From Omphiscola glabra (Eukaryota > Mollusca > Gastropoda > Lymnaeidae), in assembly GCA_964017045.1 (NCBI GenBank), contig OZ024807.1, positions 15,037,441-15,101,440 of the forward strand: DNA of 64,000 nucleotides, read 5' to 3'. Below, piece after piece: positions 51,701 through 63,680 of the stretch (positions are counted from its first letter, which is position 1; every line of letters starts with the position of its first letter). Made by a program: the position numbers and the translations under genes. The notes beneath the pieces are model-generated. The model saw only the letters and a list, made by a program, of their open reading frames with translations. It was not told where the DNA came from and ran no database searches.

Positions 51701-54700
51701 AGGCAGCTATAGGATTTTTCCCTACAGCTGTTTCCTTTGACAACATGACACAGTCAGTCCCATCCAAAATGGCATTGGCAACATCACTAGCCTCTGCCCT
51801 AGTTGGTCTGGCATTTGTCACCATACTGTCCAACATCTGAGAATTTTTTGGGGAAAAAAGGATGAACTGGTAAAAAAAATAATCACCATAAACTAACTCT
51901 TTTGGAGTTGAATGTTCTTTTTTCTTTCTCCACCTCTAGAGCCAAATATAATAAACATCCTTAACATCTTCAGTGCTAGAAATATGGATTTAACTCATAT
52001 TAACTCATTTTGACAGTTACAACTAAATGTGTCATTTGGGGGTGGGGTGGTGGTGGTAACTGAAGGATGCAACCAGACACATTCTCTCATTACAAATAAT
52101 AAGTAGAAACAAAATCACATGTCCTCAGAAACTTCTGGTGATGGCATGTTTCTGAGTGATTTCATAATCCATGTACACTTCTGGGTACATTATTTATTTT
52201 TAGTGTTTAAAAAAAAAATGATTTGATTTACATATACAGTCCACTTGAAAATCTGAGCTACTTCCCTTTGTTCGGGAATATGGATTTTGTATGGAAGTGG
52301 TACAGCCACAGGTATTGAGCTAATAAACTAATCTAAGGAATATTTAATTAGTGGTTAAAAGACATTATCAAAAAATTTATTTTGTACTTACCTGAGCAGC
52401 ACAAATAACAGGTTTTCCTGCCATATTGGCTCTACCAATAATCATTTTTTGAGCTAAAAATACTTTCTCAGGAGGAATGTCAATGCCTAGGTCACCACGA
52501 CCCACTAAGATGCCATCAGCCACTTGAATAATTTCATCAATTCTGGAAAGTAATTTTTATATCCAAACTAATTAAATTATCTAAGTATTTTAAACAATTT
52601 AGCTATTTTTTTCTTTTAATAAACTACTCTTTAAAATTAGTTTGGATGATTTGATTGACATATAGTATCAAGTAGTAATGCTATGATAATTTTATTGATC
52701 CAAAGCTTTACATTTACATAACAAAAATATGCTGAATATAAGAAAGCCAGACACAACATAAACCTAATCACAGACAAAGTTTTTTTGACTGATGTCGGAA
52801 ATACATTCAACTCTAAAACATTAATTTATAATTTTTTAAAACATTGCAGGATCAGTTAAATGAGGCAAAAAAAAAAAAATTTGTTTGGTCACTAATTCAC
52901 TTCAATAAGCTTGACTTACCTCTTCACCCCTTCATAGTTTTCTATTTTAGCTATGACCTTCATCCTTGAGTTGGCCTCTCCCAGCTGTGCACGCACAGCT
53001 GTGATGATCTCAGGGCACCAGACCCACGACACAAGAACAATATCAATCTGACCAATAACAAAATTGATTTGAGCCATCAAAACACCACACTGTTGATTTT
53101 TGTTTCTTTTAATGTAAATTTAAGGTTTATCTATGAGGAAATGGTTTTGTACTTGGTATTGGAGGGACACAAATGAACAGGTGGGTTTCATGAATGAATT
53201 CTTAAAATGAAATTAACTATCGGCAAGATAAAATTCCAAGGTCCTCACATTATGCTGGAATCAAAACTCATTTAGTAAGAACAAAAAAATTAACCCAAGG
53301 TCCTAACATTATGTTGGATTCCAAACTCCAGATCCATCTTATCCTTCTCGGTCAGCTCTGGGTTTTCAACAGGAAGCTTCATGGGTATATGACATTGATA
53401 GAAGTCACAGATCTCACCATTATTAACAACTGAACATCTCAAGGCAACGTCATCTGAGGACAGATTTAATTTCTCTTAACACCCAAACAAGGGGGGCAAG
53501 CTTGCAGGATGTGTACCCTGATGTTTTAAAATATCTTTAAAATGCTATATAATTGCTAGAAAATAGCTCGCCAAACAATGGTGGTGGCAATGCATGAGCT
53601 TCCCAAATAAAGTTACTTGACAAACACCAATTCTAGTAACGCATCTAAAAATAATCGGCCAAGCAGTGGCGGCGGCAATACTCAAACCTCCCCATCTATT
53701 CAAGTTACTTAACATTTAAGTAACGCACTTTATAAAAAACCCAATTAGAGCCGAAATCTGGGTATTTTATTTTGTGCGCCTATGAACAAAGCATTCCAGC
53801 CATACATGATGATGATCTATAATTAGAGAATTATTAATTGTGATGCTGCAAAATATGCCAATTAACATTAAAGTGGGAAAAAAAGGAAATCCAAAGAATA
53901 GGAACTTAACAATATTCAAGTCATTTTCCCTCAAGCTGTGTTATTACTAAGAATACACATTTATTAGTATACACAGGATCCAAACAGTGCAGCAAAGTGA
54001 TTCTATCAAATCAGAACAGTCAGTGAAGATAAATGTTTTCATATATCTAGTACCCTGCTGAGCCCACCCTCTGATGACATGACGTTTACAAAACACCCCA
54101 GGGCATTCAGCTGATTCAACCAGTATGTGACATTAAAAGTTATGTTTACTCAACACTGATGGTGCTTGCCTTTATCTTGAACTTCAAAACAGAGTGGTCC
54201 ATCCTCTATGTAAATTTGGTCATTTTTATTGGCAATCTTGACAAAGCTTTGGGGCACAAAGACATTCTCTGTGTCTGAGAGCTCTTTGAATGCTTCATCG
54301 CTGGTCAGTGTGACCATCTGACCATGACTGAGCTTAATAGGCTGCTTGAGATCCTATACACACAAAAAGAAAGTTGAATGAAAGAGTTATTAAAATATGA
54401 ATTTAAAGTTCATCACATTATTTCCAATTCAGCAAAGTTGGGGATAACTACATTAAATCACTAATTTGGAATTTTACAGTTTTTGGAAACAAAGTCAAAG
54501 GGTATTAAAGAAAAGCCCAAATATTTAAAAAAAATTCCATTATAGCTCTTTAAAAGAAATGCAGGATTAGATACATAATAAAAAGCATAAATACATTCTT
54601 AAAAACTCCAACTCGAATGCATGGTCCAGAGATGTCAATGGCTGTTGCAACTATGGAATGTGCCGTATTTTTGGACTCCGCAAAAGCTTCTCGCAAGTTG

Positions 54701-55446
54701 TGGAGCGTTTGAAGATGGTACTGGAATTTAAAGGAGAGCAAAATAAAAATATGAAAGGAAAAAAAACAACAATTTTCTCATAATTTTTTTTTTACGAACT
54801 ATAATATAGAAAGTTAAAAATTAATGTTATTAATTGAGATGAAAAACAGCATTAAAAAAAAAAGTTATGAAATAACACATTCTAAATTTATAGTTCAAAC
54901 TCATGATTGTAATTTAAAAACACTAAACATAGTAACCTACATCAAGGTTTGCATGGGCCAAGTTGAACCTACAGATGTTCATCCCATTATTTATAAGCTG
55001 TCTCAGCATGTCAACACTGTCACATGATGGTCCTGAAAACCATTGGCAAAAAATAGAAAATATTAAAGAATAAATTTAAAAGGCTTTCAACAGGAAGAAA
55101 ATCTTAAAAAGAACATCACTAACATTTTTCTTATATTATAATAAGCTAGGTTAAAAAAAAGCAATTGGGGGGGGGGGGGTGGGAGGGGGTAGGAAATAAT
55201 ATTGTATGTATAATATAAAATATGTCTTAATCTTTTTTTCTAAGACTAAGCGGCAAAGTTCAAAAGTTATAGCTAAGGTCAAGCATATTACTTTAACTTA
55301 CCAACAGTACATATGATATTTGTCATGCGGTAGGTCCTCTCCTGTGTCTCAACACTAAGATTGCATATCTGCTGCAGGTGGGTTTGCTTTAAGCTTAAAC
55401 CTGGTCTAAGGTAGTTTTGATCAGCAACAACAACTGTGCCAGCCAT
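48751..55446 (-). CDS. Pyruvate kinase-like protein with altered active site and C-terminal extension
   Basis: Twelve coding exons: 55302-55446, 54941-55032, 54595-54720, 54170-54353, 53308-53453, 52920-53047, 52392-52542, 51684-51836, 50940-51106, 50270-50388, 49565-49663, 48751-48944. Phases agree throughout; 1704 nt, 567 aa. Pyruvate kinases make pyruvate and ATP from phosphoenolpyruvate and ADP in the cytosol. Kept (rabbit M1 equivalents in brackets): R70 (R72), N72 (N74), D108 (D112), R115 (R119), catalytic K265 (K269), metal ligands E267 and D291 (E271, D295), RPTRAE, and the effector-loop SGRS. Changed: A74 for S76, I109 for T113, S110 for K114, C113 for E117, A323 for active-site T327, K358 for the Gly of SGETA. 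The first three of these, with E117, concern the K+ site. After the usual terminus ([11 protein letters not shown]) a tail of about 45 aa contains [13 protein letters not shown] and ends RFH. Intron 4 has a GC donor. Probably a diverged paralogue rather than the housekeeping enzyme; activity cannot be read from sequence. Confidence 0.93.
51415..51636. repeat. 25-bp minisatellite in a pyruvate kinase-like intron
   Basis: About nine units of CATTTCACTCACACTGAAGT plus ACTAT. The array begins about 50 nt beyond the donor of exon 8 (51683) on the transcript strand. Confidence 0.92.
53540..53795 (-). repeat. Dispersed repeat, family A, copy 3 (pyruvate kinase-like intron 4)
   Basis: Its minus strand contains GTTCATAGGCGCACAAAATA, AAAGTGCGTTACTTAAATG, TTTGTCAAGTAACTTTATTT, GCATTGCCACC and TTGTTTGGCGAGCTATTTTC, in the same order as in the copy at 4555-4860. 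Confidence 0.7.
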
Positions 55447-58400
55447 TGTGAATCTTCTTTGAAATATCTGGGAAATGGTGATGCACCTTTAACTGCTAGA
55501 CAGATAATAAGTTTGTTTCTGAATTACAATATTGAGATTATGGAACCTATCAGTATCATACTTTATGTAATCTAAAATATGTATCAATTTGGTTTTTATT
55601 AGATACACTAGGCATTATCCTTGTCCAACACAAAACAACAATACAATATTTTTTTTCAATGAAATCAACAGTCCTAAAAGATAAATAATGAAAAAGCATT
55701 TATTTACTAAATGAAGCTATTCAATATTAATAAAATTCTATAGTCCTCGATCATTGGGGTGCATTTATAAACAAGCAGTCACTGGATCATTCCAAAAAAA
55801 AAAAAATGATATAAAGAATAAATTACTTTTATTGTTACAAAAAAGTCAAAGGCCTTTATACTGTTAGTACAGATTATTCATGATGATACAATTAGTCCTA
55901 TTATCTTATAAATACAATGAAACCTTTGAATAGCACACCATGAAATAGCGCTGACCCTGGCAAGTACCCCAACTCTTGTCAAAGGCTTTTTAGGGACTAA
56001 ATTGTTTTTTGCCTGCAATTGAGTTAACACATGGTATAACATTATGCACTGGGTATAACTATCTATGTTGCCTGGCTGATCTGCTACCGTAATATGTGTT
56101 TCTCAAATCAAGATGCAAAAAAATGCTGTTGAGAAATAGCATATAAACTTTGCAAACACAGTGTGAAAGCAAGACAATGAAATTGAATACAATACATGGT
56201 TTGTGTTTGGATGTTCATAATAGACCCGACATGTGCTTTATACGTTGGTGTTGGTGAACTGCATGAGGAAATTTAAAGCTCAATAAAATCTTGTTTAGTT
56301 ACATAATTGTTCTGTCACTTTTTCATACAAGTGAATATGTATGCACTCTGATGTTGTCTCATTTATTTTCTTATTTTTAATGTGTGCTTTGATGTTATGA
56401 CTTAAGACCATGTCTTATATAATAAGATGCTTTTATTATTTTATTGATCCAAATAAATGGACATTTTCAGCACATTAATAAATAAATATTTTTACCCAAG
56501 AAAACATTTTACAATAATAAAATTTTAACACAAGATATTTGAAGTATTTTTTGTGTAGAAATCAGCCATCAGTGAACTCTCTTAGAGACAATAATGACTT
56601 AATAAGTGATCATTTAGATATGGAAACTGCTGGGGGAGCATAATTGAAGGATTGCATTCAAGCTATGTGAATGAAATAGTAAAACAAGGTATGTTGAAGC
56701 ATGATTCAAAAGACAGGACAATAAGATGTGAACATTTCGGCTTAGAGCCTTCTTCAGTGAACAGGACAAATAGAAGTACGACAAGAAACGGAGCACAGTA
56801 AAAAAACTTTAGAGATCTCTAAATCATTATTAAAAGTGATTTTATTTTCATTTGGAATAGTTTTTTTTTTTTAAAGTTTTCCATATCTTTGGTATGGTAG
56901 GAGTTTCATAAAATTTATTAAATAGGTAACCAAAAATGTAGGAGAGCTGTTCTAAGCACACTTTAACAAGCCGACTTCTTAATCTGTCTGGCCCTGAGCT
57001 GCAATCATGTGTTTAACGAGCGAGATCACTTCCTGCTCTATCACATTTTTTAGCATGATTACCATTCTGTCTGAACCTGCATATTATGAATAGCACCATA
57101 CCTGACTAATAGCACAAATTTTGGTTTGGGCCCAAGGATTTGAGCATGTTCTTTTCACAGGTGTAGTTCATGAATTAATCTCATTTGGATTCCAAGCCTA
57201 ACTAATTCACTAGCCCTACCCTTCTATTTAATTTAGCTATTACTATTACTTCTACTTCTACCTCGGGGTTCTCATTCATTTTGTTTAATTCCCTACTTTT
57301 CCCAACTATAAAACAACAAAAATATTCCTGACTATCGCTATGCAGTGGTTTTGTTAATAAAATAAAAACAAGCATAGAATTGTTAAATTGAAAACAATAC
57401 AACATAGATGAACAAAATGAAGCAATAAGAGGCGTACATGTAAATATTTAATAAATTCCTAACAATTAAATAGTTTTTATTTACTTAGACTTGAAAAGTT
57501 TTTTGTATGAAGGTGCAAAGGAAAATTTTGCACTTTGTTCTCTGGGGTATACATACATATAGCTACCACAAGTGGAAAGCATCTATACAATGGATTGTTT
57601 GAGTGAAAATACTTTAGTGTCTATAAAGTATCACCAATTAGGGTGTAATAATTTAGACACAAAATATGGGAGCTTGACTATTAATTGGTATTAATATTTC
57701 CAGCATAATGTAGCAGTGATGACTTGTTCTATCATGATAGCTGTCCTTTAAAGGAACTGTGGGAAATTATTTACCATAGGCCCTGAATAATGAAAAAAAT
57801 TGAATTAATATATCATCTTATTAGTAATTAATACAAGTAATAATAGATGCCAATGCCACTGTGCTTATAAATAATAATAATGATACTGTAAAGAAGCCTC
57901 AAGCACAGAGCTCACTGGATAATAGGTGCATCAGCTAGTGTTAAATTTTTTTTAATGAAGTTCTGAAGTCACCATAAACTATGCTATGCAAAACTAATAT
58001 CACAAAATAACTTTAATCTTATTAGCTTATTTAGTAGGCAGACTCCAAAATTAAACTTCTTAACTGCCTAGTTCTATTAAAAAAATACATTTCAATGTTA
58101 TAAATAAAGGCCTACTACCGTATCACTGTATGTTAACATTTAAAAATCACATTCCTCTACTTTGGTCATGGGATAGAACTATGACTAATATCCAGAAAGC
58201 ATCTATTATTTCTATTATTATTGCTAATTTGAATTGGGCATAATATTTTTCATTACGGCTAACTAGCGGCTAACATCAAACCATTAAAATCAACTTAACA
58301 AAGTAGGCTAAACTTAGATGGCTTATTCATTTTAGACAATGATCAACGTGTAGTTTTCAATTCATAACGAATACCTCATTCTTAAAAAGTAGAAAAACTA

Positions 58401-58560
58401 CATTCAAATAATTATTTACTGTATTTTACACTTTACTTACCCAATTCCAAACATCTTTTGATCTACGAACTGAACTCAGAAACAAAAATTTCTGGTAGAT
58501 CAAAGCAGTACGGTAAGAAATTTCCTATCAGAAACTTGTAAAGCTCACAGTGCATTCGCA
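55447..58560 (-). other. 5' UTR, first intron and probable first exon of the pyruvate kinase-like gene
   Basis: An acceptor TTTCCCAG ends at 55468, leaving 21 nt of 5' UTR before the ATG. A consensus donor TTGG|GTAAGTAAAG lies at 58441/58440, so a non-coding first exon running upstream to somewhere near 58560 is likely. The 3-kb intron is AT-rich; at 56690-56800 it contains GAACATTTCGGCTTAGAGCC then TTCTTCAGTGAAC, a motif resembling transposon debris. No other gene seen. Confidence 0.5.
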
Positions 58561-58710
58561 TTAAGTGGAAATCACTAAGATTGTGGCAAAATCCTTTTGA
58601 TAACAGAATAGCTAGAAATAGAAGACATCAACGTTTAACATCCATTTTCATATTCATCATTCATGTCATGGAATCAAAATTTATTTTTGTTATTACTTTT
58701 TTTCGAAGTG

Positions 58711-60262
58711 GATGCGTACACCACGGCGGTGTACCTAGCAAAACCATGGACCTAGGCCTGCGTACACCGTGGGGGTGTATCTAGCAAAACCATGGCCCTA
58801 TGCCTGCGTACACCGCGGCAAAAATATACCATTGAGCTTCTTTTAAGATACGGAAGTTGGGTGTGAACTTGTGTGGTCTTGTGGTAGAGTAGACGCTAAG
58901 TAATCTTATATTATGTGATTTACTAGATGCGGATCGAATTTTACTTTTTTTTTTCTTCTTTATTTTAATTAAAAGAATATTATATATTTAATTTATTATA
59001 TTCATTTGTAACAGTAGTTTTATTAGAATTTTTAAAATATTTTGTAGCAACTGAAATATTTTAATTAATAAGTATATGTTGAATTTGAAAATAATAAGAA
59101 ATGAGAAACAAATAGAAAGTATGAGTATGATATATAGAATATAGGCCTTATAATATAAAATATAGGTCCATCCATTTACGCACTATGGACATGGAAGAAG
59201 GAGGGCGTTGTTGATTTTTTTGATACTTTGCATACTGCTGCGGTTGTCGGAGGGGAGATGCGTATTTTTCCTTTCGCATGATGATAAATTGAAGCTAACC
59301 AGCTCCTTCTTCTGACATTATAATTATACCAAGTTCTCTTGATACTTGGCTCCTCTACTTCTACCTAATGTGCCGCAGATCCAATGTCTTGTTGCGTGCT
59401 ATAACAGTGATGAGTGTTCAAGTGCGCCTAGCAGGCAGCAGTGAAATCTCTCGCACATTTTTTAAATGTTTTCTTCAAATTATGTTCCTGGATAGTTGGA
59501 AAGTTTCTTGGACTGTTTAGAAGCTGAACTTTTTCACTCAAAACAAACTCAGTTGTTTAACAGTGTGTAATTTCTTGACAGGACATTTTAGGACATCGGC
59601 ATCGGAGCGCCGCGAGCATGTTAACATACAGCATGGAAATGAGCGCTATATAAGTACTCAAATAAATCAATCAAAGAAAGTACATTTAATAATTATCTTG
59701 AATTTCTCACACTCAAATACATCTATTAAAGCCAATTTTAACCTAAACTTCTGTGTGTGTGCACAGGTTAGGAAAATGCGTTTCACTTACGAAGAGGCCA
59801 GATACGAACAATAAAATACTAAGAAATGCTTGCTCTTTACAAAAGTGTGGAACTTACCCAAATATCTTCCTCCCAACCCCCAAAATACAAAAAAAAAAAT
59901 GTATATTACCCATTTTTAAAAAAAAATACAGTTTACAGGAACGTTGACGTTGTTCCCTTGCGTTCATGCTACGCTGGGCTCAAGCCCATGCCATGGCCTA
60001 TGCATACAATAAAAGTATTTATTTAATCTTGCAGGTATTAAATAATTTTTAAATAAATAGTTTTTAAGAGTTTAACCTTAATTTTACAAGAACCGCATGC
60101 ATATATAGTTAAAGACTGGCAAAGACCAAGGTTTTGCTGCTTTTACCGCCGCGGTGTACGCAGGCCAAAAACCATGGTTTTGCTAGGTACACCGCCGCGG
60201 TGTACGCAGGCCAAAGTCCATGGTTTTGCTAGGTACACTGCCGCGGTGTATGTAGTGCCGGC
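58711..60262. repeat. Inverted pair of short tandem arrays (46-bp unit), possible fold-back element
   Basis: Left array 58711-58822 has about 2.5 units of GCGTACACCGCGGCGGTGTA, CCTAGCAAAACCATGG and ACCTAGGCCT. The right array, 60143-60262, contains the same unit in inverse orientation, also about 2.5 units. Together they form arms of roughly 115 bp around a 1.3-kb AT-rich spacer. The unit is itself partly self-complementary (TACACCGC..GCGGTGTA, AACCATGGTT). No transposase frame in the spacer and no clear target duplication. Confidence 0.75.
59601..59675 (+). repeat. SINE-like dispersed repeat, family C, copy 2
   Basis: CGGAGCGCCGCGAGCATG then ATGGAAATGAGCGCTATATA, AGTACTCAAATAAATCAATC. Matches the minus strand of 40160-40245 and lies inside the spacer of the inverted arrays. 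Confidence 0.65.
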
Positions 60263-60603
60263 CTTTTTTTTTTTAATGAAAAAAAATCCAGACCAGCTGA
60301 ACAATTTTCTCACATGAATGCACCTTTTTCCTGGTTTTCACCACCACTAGGAAAATAATTGACCGAATTCTAAACTACCACCGGGAAAATTATTTAACAA
60401 TTCTTAACTCTTATTAACTATGTCCAACTGCGGTAATTGCACGCTACTGGTCCCTCTATCGCTCACCCTAACCCGAACCCTAAATCTATCATAAACAAAG
60501 GGAAGTGACTCCCAATAAGGGGACCACAGAAGCACATTAGCCCCAACTGCATTTCATTAGACATGATTTAGGCACTCCAAACCAGCGACGCGACGCGAAG
60601 AAA

Positions 60604-60634
60604 AGCGCGGGCTGATCGCTGTGATCAGCCGGCG
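60604..60634. promoter_or_regulatory. GC-rich hairpin upstream of a TATA-like promoter
   Basis: GCGCGGGCTGATC, loop GCTGT, then GATCAGCCGGCGC: 13-bp arms with one mismatch in otherwise AT-rich DNA. It lies about 115 bp upstream of the TATA-like sequence. It may be a protein-binding palindrome or chance; there is no direct evidence of function. Confidence 0.35.
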
Positions 60635-60742
60635 CTATTCGTTTTCGGTATGTGTCGGAATTTAGCGTTGTTTTGCGTCATTTCTAAAAATAGAGGACTT
60701 TTCTTGTTTTCATTCAAATCCTCGATGCATGCCGGTCACGGG

Positions 60743-60803
60743 GGTTATAAATAAAGTGGAAATCCGACCACGCTGAGACAATCAGTTGGAAAGTCGACGT
60801 TGG
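60743..60803 (+). promoter_or_regulatory. TATA-like promoter and short first exon
   Basis: GGTTATAAATAAAG at about 60743 is a good TATA box. About 30 bp downstream begins CCACGCTGAGACAATCAGTT, and the sequence TTGG|GTAAGTGAG gives a consensus donor after 60803. The arrangement is that of a small 5' UTR exon on the plus strand. Confidence 0.45.
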
Positions 60804-61618
60804 GTAAGTGAGAGCTCCGTAATTATTTTTTTTAAAGCTTTATTGGACCTGGCAAATACTTTGTTGCATAGTTTATATGTTTCTAAAAATAAATCACTTA
60901 TTTAAAAGAGTACTGCTTATCTAATAACTTAATGAGAGCTTTAGTTATGTGACTAAAAATTTCGGCAGCCAAGTCGCGGCCATTTTTTTCCTCTGGATCT
61001 ACCGGAAGTGGTATATCGTCAATGTAAACAGTCATTTCTTATTATTAATATTAATAGAAACGTTGTTCAAACAACTTAATAAATGATTCCTGTATTATAA
61101 CTTACTAGTTTTATTATAAAAATACAATTTTAACACGATTTTTAATAATATTTTTACTTTCAGGGGAATATAATTAATATATAAGAATAGGCTTTGGGTA
61201 AAAAATTTTGAATAATAGTTAATAATACTATTACATTTACATACACAAAGTCTTTTGAAACAACTTAAATGACTTAATTAATAAATCCTGCATTATAACT
61301 TTAATAGATTATACACTTTTAATAACTGGTTTTTATTAATTACACTTTAGGCCTAATAATTCATATATAAGAGCATGCTTTGGGTCAATAATACATGTAA
61401 ATAAGACAACAAAGACAAAAAGAGATCAAGGTGTGCTGACATGCGATGAGCAATGAATTAGTAAGAAAGATAGACTACCCTGTAGTACTAATTTATTAAA
61501 GAACTATAAATGTACATAAACTAAAGAACATTGTGTGGCCTATCTAAAATGATTTAATTATTATTTATATGTATTCATAATAATCCTAAATAGTACTCCT
61601 GATCTGGTTTTTTTTCAG

Positions 61619-61829
61619 AATTACTGATTATCATTTCCTGATCAACAAACAACCCTAATTGATATTGATGATGGAGGAAGATGTTTTTAATCTACCAATC
61701 GATGGGGATGAAGTGTTGCTGGAGCTCCGGAGCCGCGAACCATGTCCACGATTTTTTGTCGATGCCCAAGTTAATATTTTAACATTTTGTACCGGTATAC
61801 TTTCAGGTGGTCAAGTTTCTCACAATTAA
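61619..61829 (+). CDS. Hypothetical small protein exon, unknown family
   Basis: A strong acceptor (CTGGTTTTTTTTCAG) ends at 61618. The ATG at 61668 (a second follows at once) opens a 53-codon frame, MMEEDVFNLPIDGDEVLLEL then RSREPCPRFFVDAQ..., ending with TAA at 61827. The first 34 residues look like real protein (acidic, mixed composition); the rest looks intronic. A weak donor after DAQ (CAA|GTTAAT) could join to one of two acceptors with the same CAG|GTGGTCAAG sequence (exon starts 61807 and 61942). The second would extend the frame with VVKDTICCCGLGHYLLLW. I recognise no family. It may be the start of a gene reaching further right, or a transposon remnant. Confidence 0.35.
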
Positions 61830-62029
61830 TTTCTGATGTTCTTATAGGAGATTTTCATTTTGTTTAATTGAGTGTTATGATGAAATTCATTTGAATTTTC
61901 AGCTCACTCATTTTAAAGTTTAATTTTTTTAACATTTTCAGGTGGTCAAGGATACGATCTGTTGCTGTGGACTAGGACACTATCTGTTGCTGTGGACTGC
62001 AATATTTGAATATTCTGTTACATTTGGAT

Positions 62030-62450
62030 TGTCACAAACTATTATTACTGAAAATTTGATTGCAGTAGCTTTATTTATTAGTTTAAAAGTAATGTATTTT
62101 AATGTAAAAAAGTCTCGGCCGTGGTTGCTTTTCATGACATATTTTTTCTAAAATTGCATAAATTTTTCTGATCTGTATTTCATTTATTTTAAACGTGCCT
62201 TACTTTTAGATGGACATTATCTGTTTGTATTGAAAATTTAATAGCAGTAGCTTTATTAGTTTAAAAGTTATGTATTTTAATGTAAAAAAATCTTGGCCGT
62301 GGTTGCTTTTCATGACATATTTTTTCTAAAATTGCATACATTTTTCTGATCTGTATTTCATTTATTTTAAATGTGCCTTACTTTTAGATGGACATTATCT
62401 GTTTGTATTGAAAATTTTATAGCAGTAGCTTTATTAGTTTAGTAATTATG
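62030..62450. repeat. ~178-bp direct repeats, 2.3 copies
   Basis: TTTTAATGTAAAAAA.TCT, GGCCGTGGTTGCTTTTCATG, TTTTTCTAAAATTGCATA and AGATGGACATTATCTGTTTG recur with a period of 177-178 bp. The third copy is partial. Confidence 0.85.
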
Positions 62451-63680
62451 TCAATTTTTGAAAAATTAAATTTTTCGCCAATTGTCGTTATCCACGCCAT
62501 ATGCTCATAAAGTCATATTTAATAAAATATAATAAGTTAATTCACAATTCATGTGTTTTATTTTGTTAAACATTGTATTGTAAATGTCTCCTGCAAATTT
62601 GATAGCTCTAACTTTAATAGCCAAAAAGATACAAGCAAAATAGTACCAAAAGAGTAATAATGCGATCACAGTTTTAATAATTAAATACAAAGCCAAATAG
62701 TGGGGGAAAATAAATCACTAAAAAATTCATAACTTTTCTCCTATAAAAGATAGAAAGGTTATCTTGGTGTCATTGGAAAACTTAAAGCCAGCTCTTTCCA
62801 ATGATATGCACTTTGTCTGTGTCAGATGTATTTGAAAATTTGAGTTGGAGTACCAACATGATTGTCAGATTGGCATGGAGAACCTGTAAACTTTCACAAA
62901 TCGATCGTCTACAGTTTGGGAAACTGTTATTTTATATTTTAAAGCCATTTAAATATAAGCCCTACAAATTGTGGATATTTTAAATATTTTTCTGTAAAAT
63001 CTGTTCAGTAAAACAGTGGAAAGGATAAGCTGGGACTGGTGGATCGTGTCGTACCGGTTTAGTTTAATTTTGGACGCCGCTTTCAAAACCAATTTTCAAG
63101 AATTATTCTCTTAACAAAATCACGAGAAAATGTTAAAATTACATAGCATGTTTAAAATCAATTTTGTTACCTTATTTTAAGCGATCCCTTAATTTGACTA
63201 ATAGCGTTCAAGGAAAATCAATTTGTTCGTGTTACACTTCACGAGTAACAGTACTGTTCTGTAATTTCCAAGTAGATCCACTTTGACCCTCTACAGAAAC
63301 GCACAGCCTTGACCATGACCTTTACATTGGGATTTTAAAAACTTTTGACATTAGAGACACAACGCTTGCAAACTTATACTCTTAATACACAAGAGTACTT
63401 AGAAATAAACCATATTCGAAGTGGCTATTCGTACCGACGTACCCGGTACCAGAAGTGAGAGGTTGGGATTAAAAAACTATTTAAAATATTATTGTTGGGT
63501 TTGTAAGACAAAATGAGGTATCAAATGAAAGATAATTGAATGGACTATACATTTGTAAACTTAATTCTTCAGTTTAACTAAAATAAGCTACCACAAATGA
63601 CATCCGAATAGCATTGAGTCTAATGGGACCCGGGTGCAAATTGCGGCGCTGCGTGTCCGGGTCCATTTTGACCAATGCTA
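62451..63680. other. Stretch without a recognisable gene
   Basis: AT-rich sequence with short frames only; no paired terminal repeats or splice-supported exon seen. Confidence 0.35.

Noticed and set aside
56690..56800. Possible transposon fragment with CGGCTTAGAGCCTTCTTCAG
   Set aside because: The motif recalls mobile-element debris seen in many animals, but no ends, ORF or duplication can be shown here.
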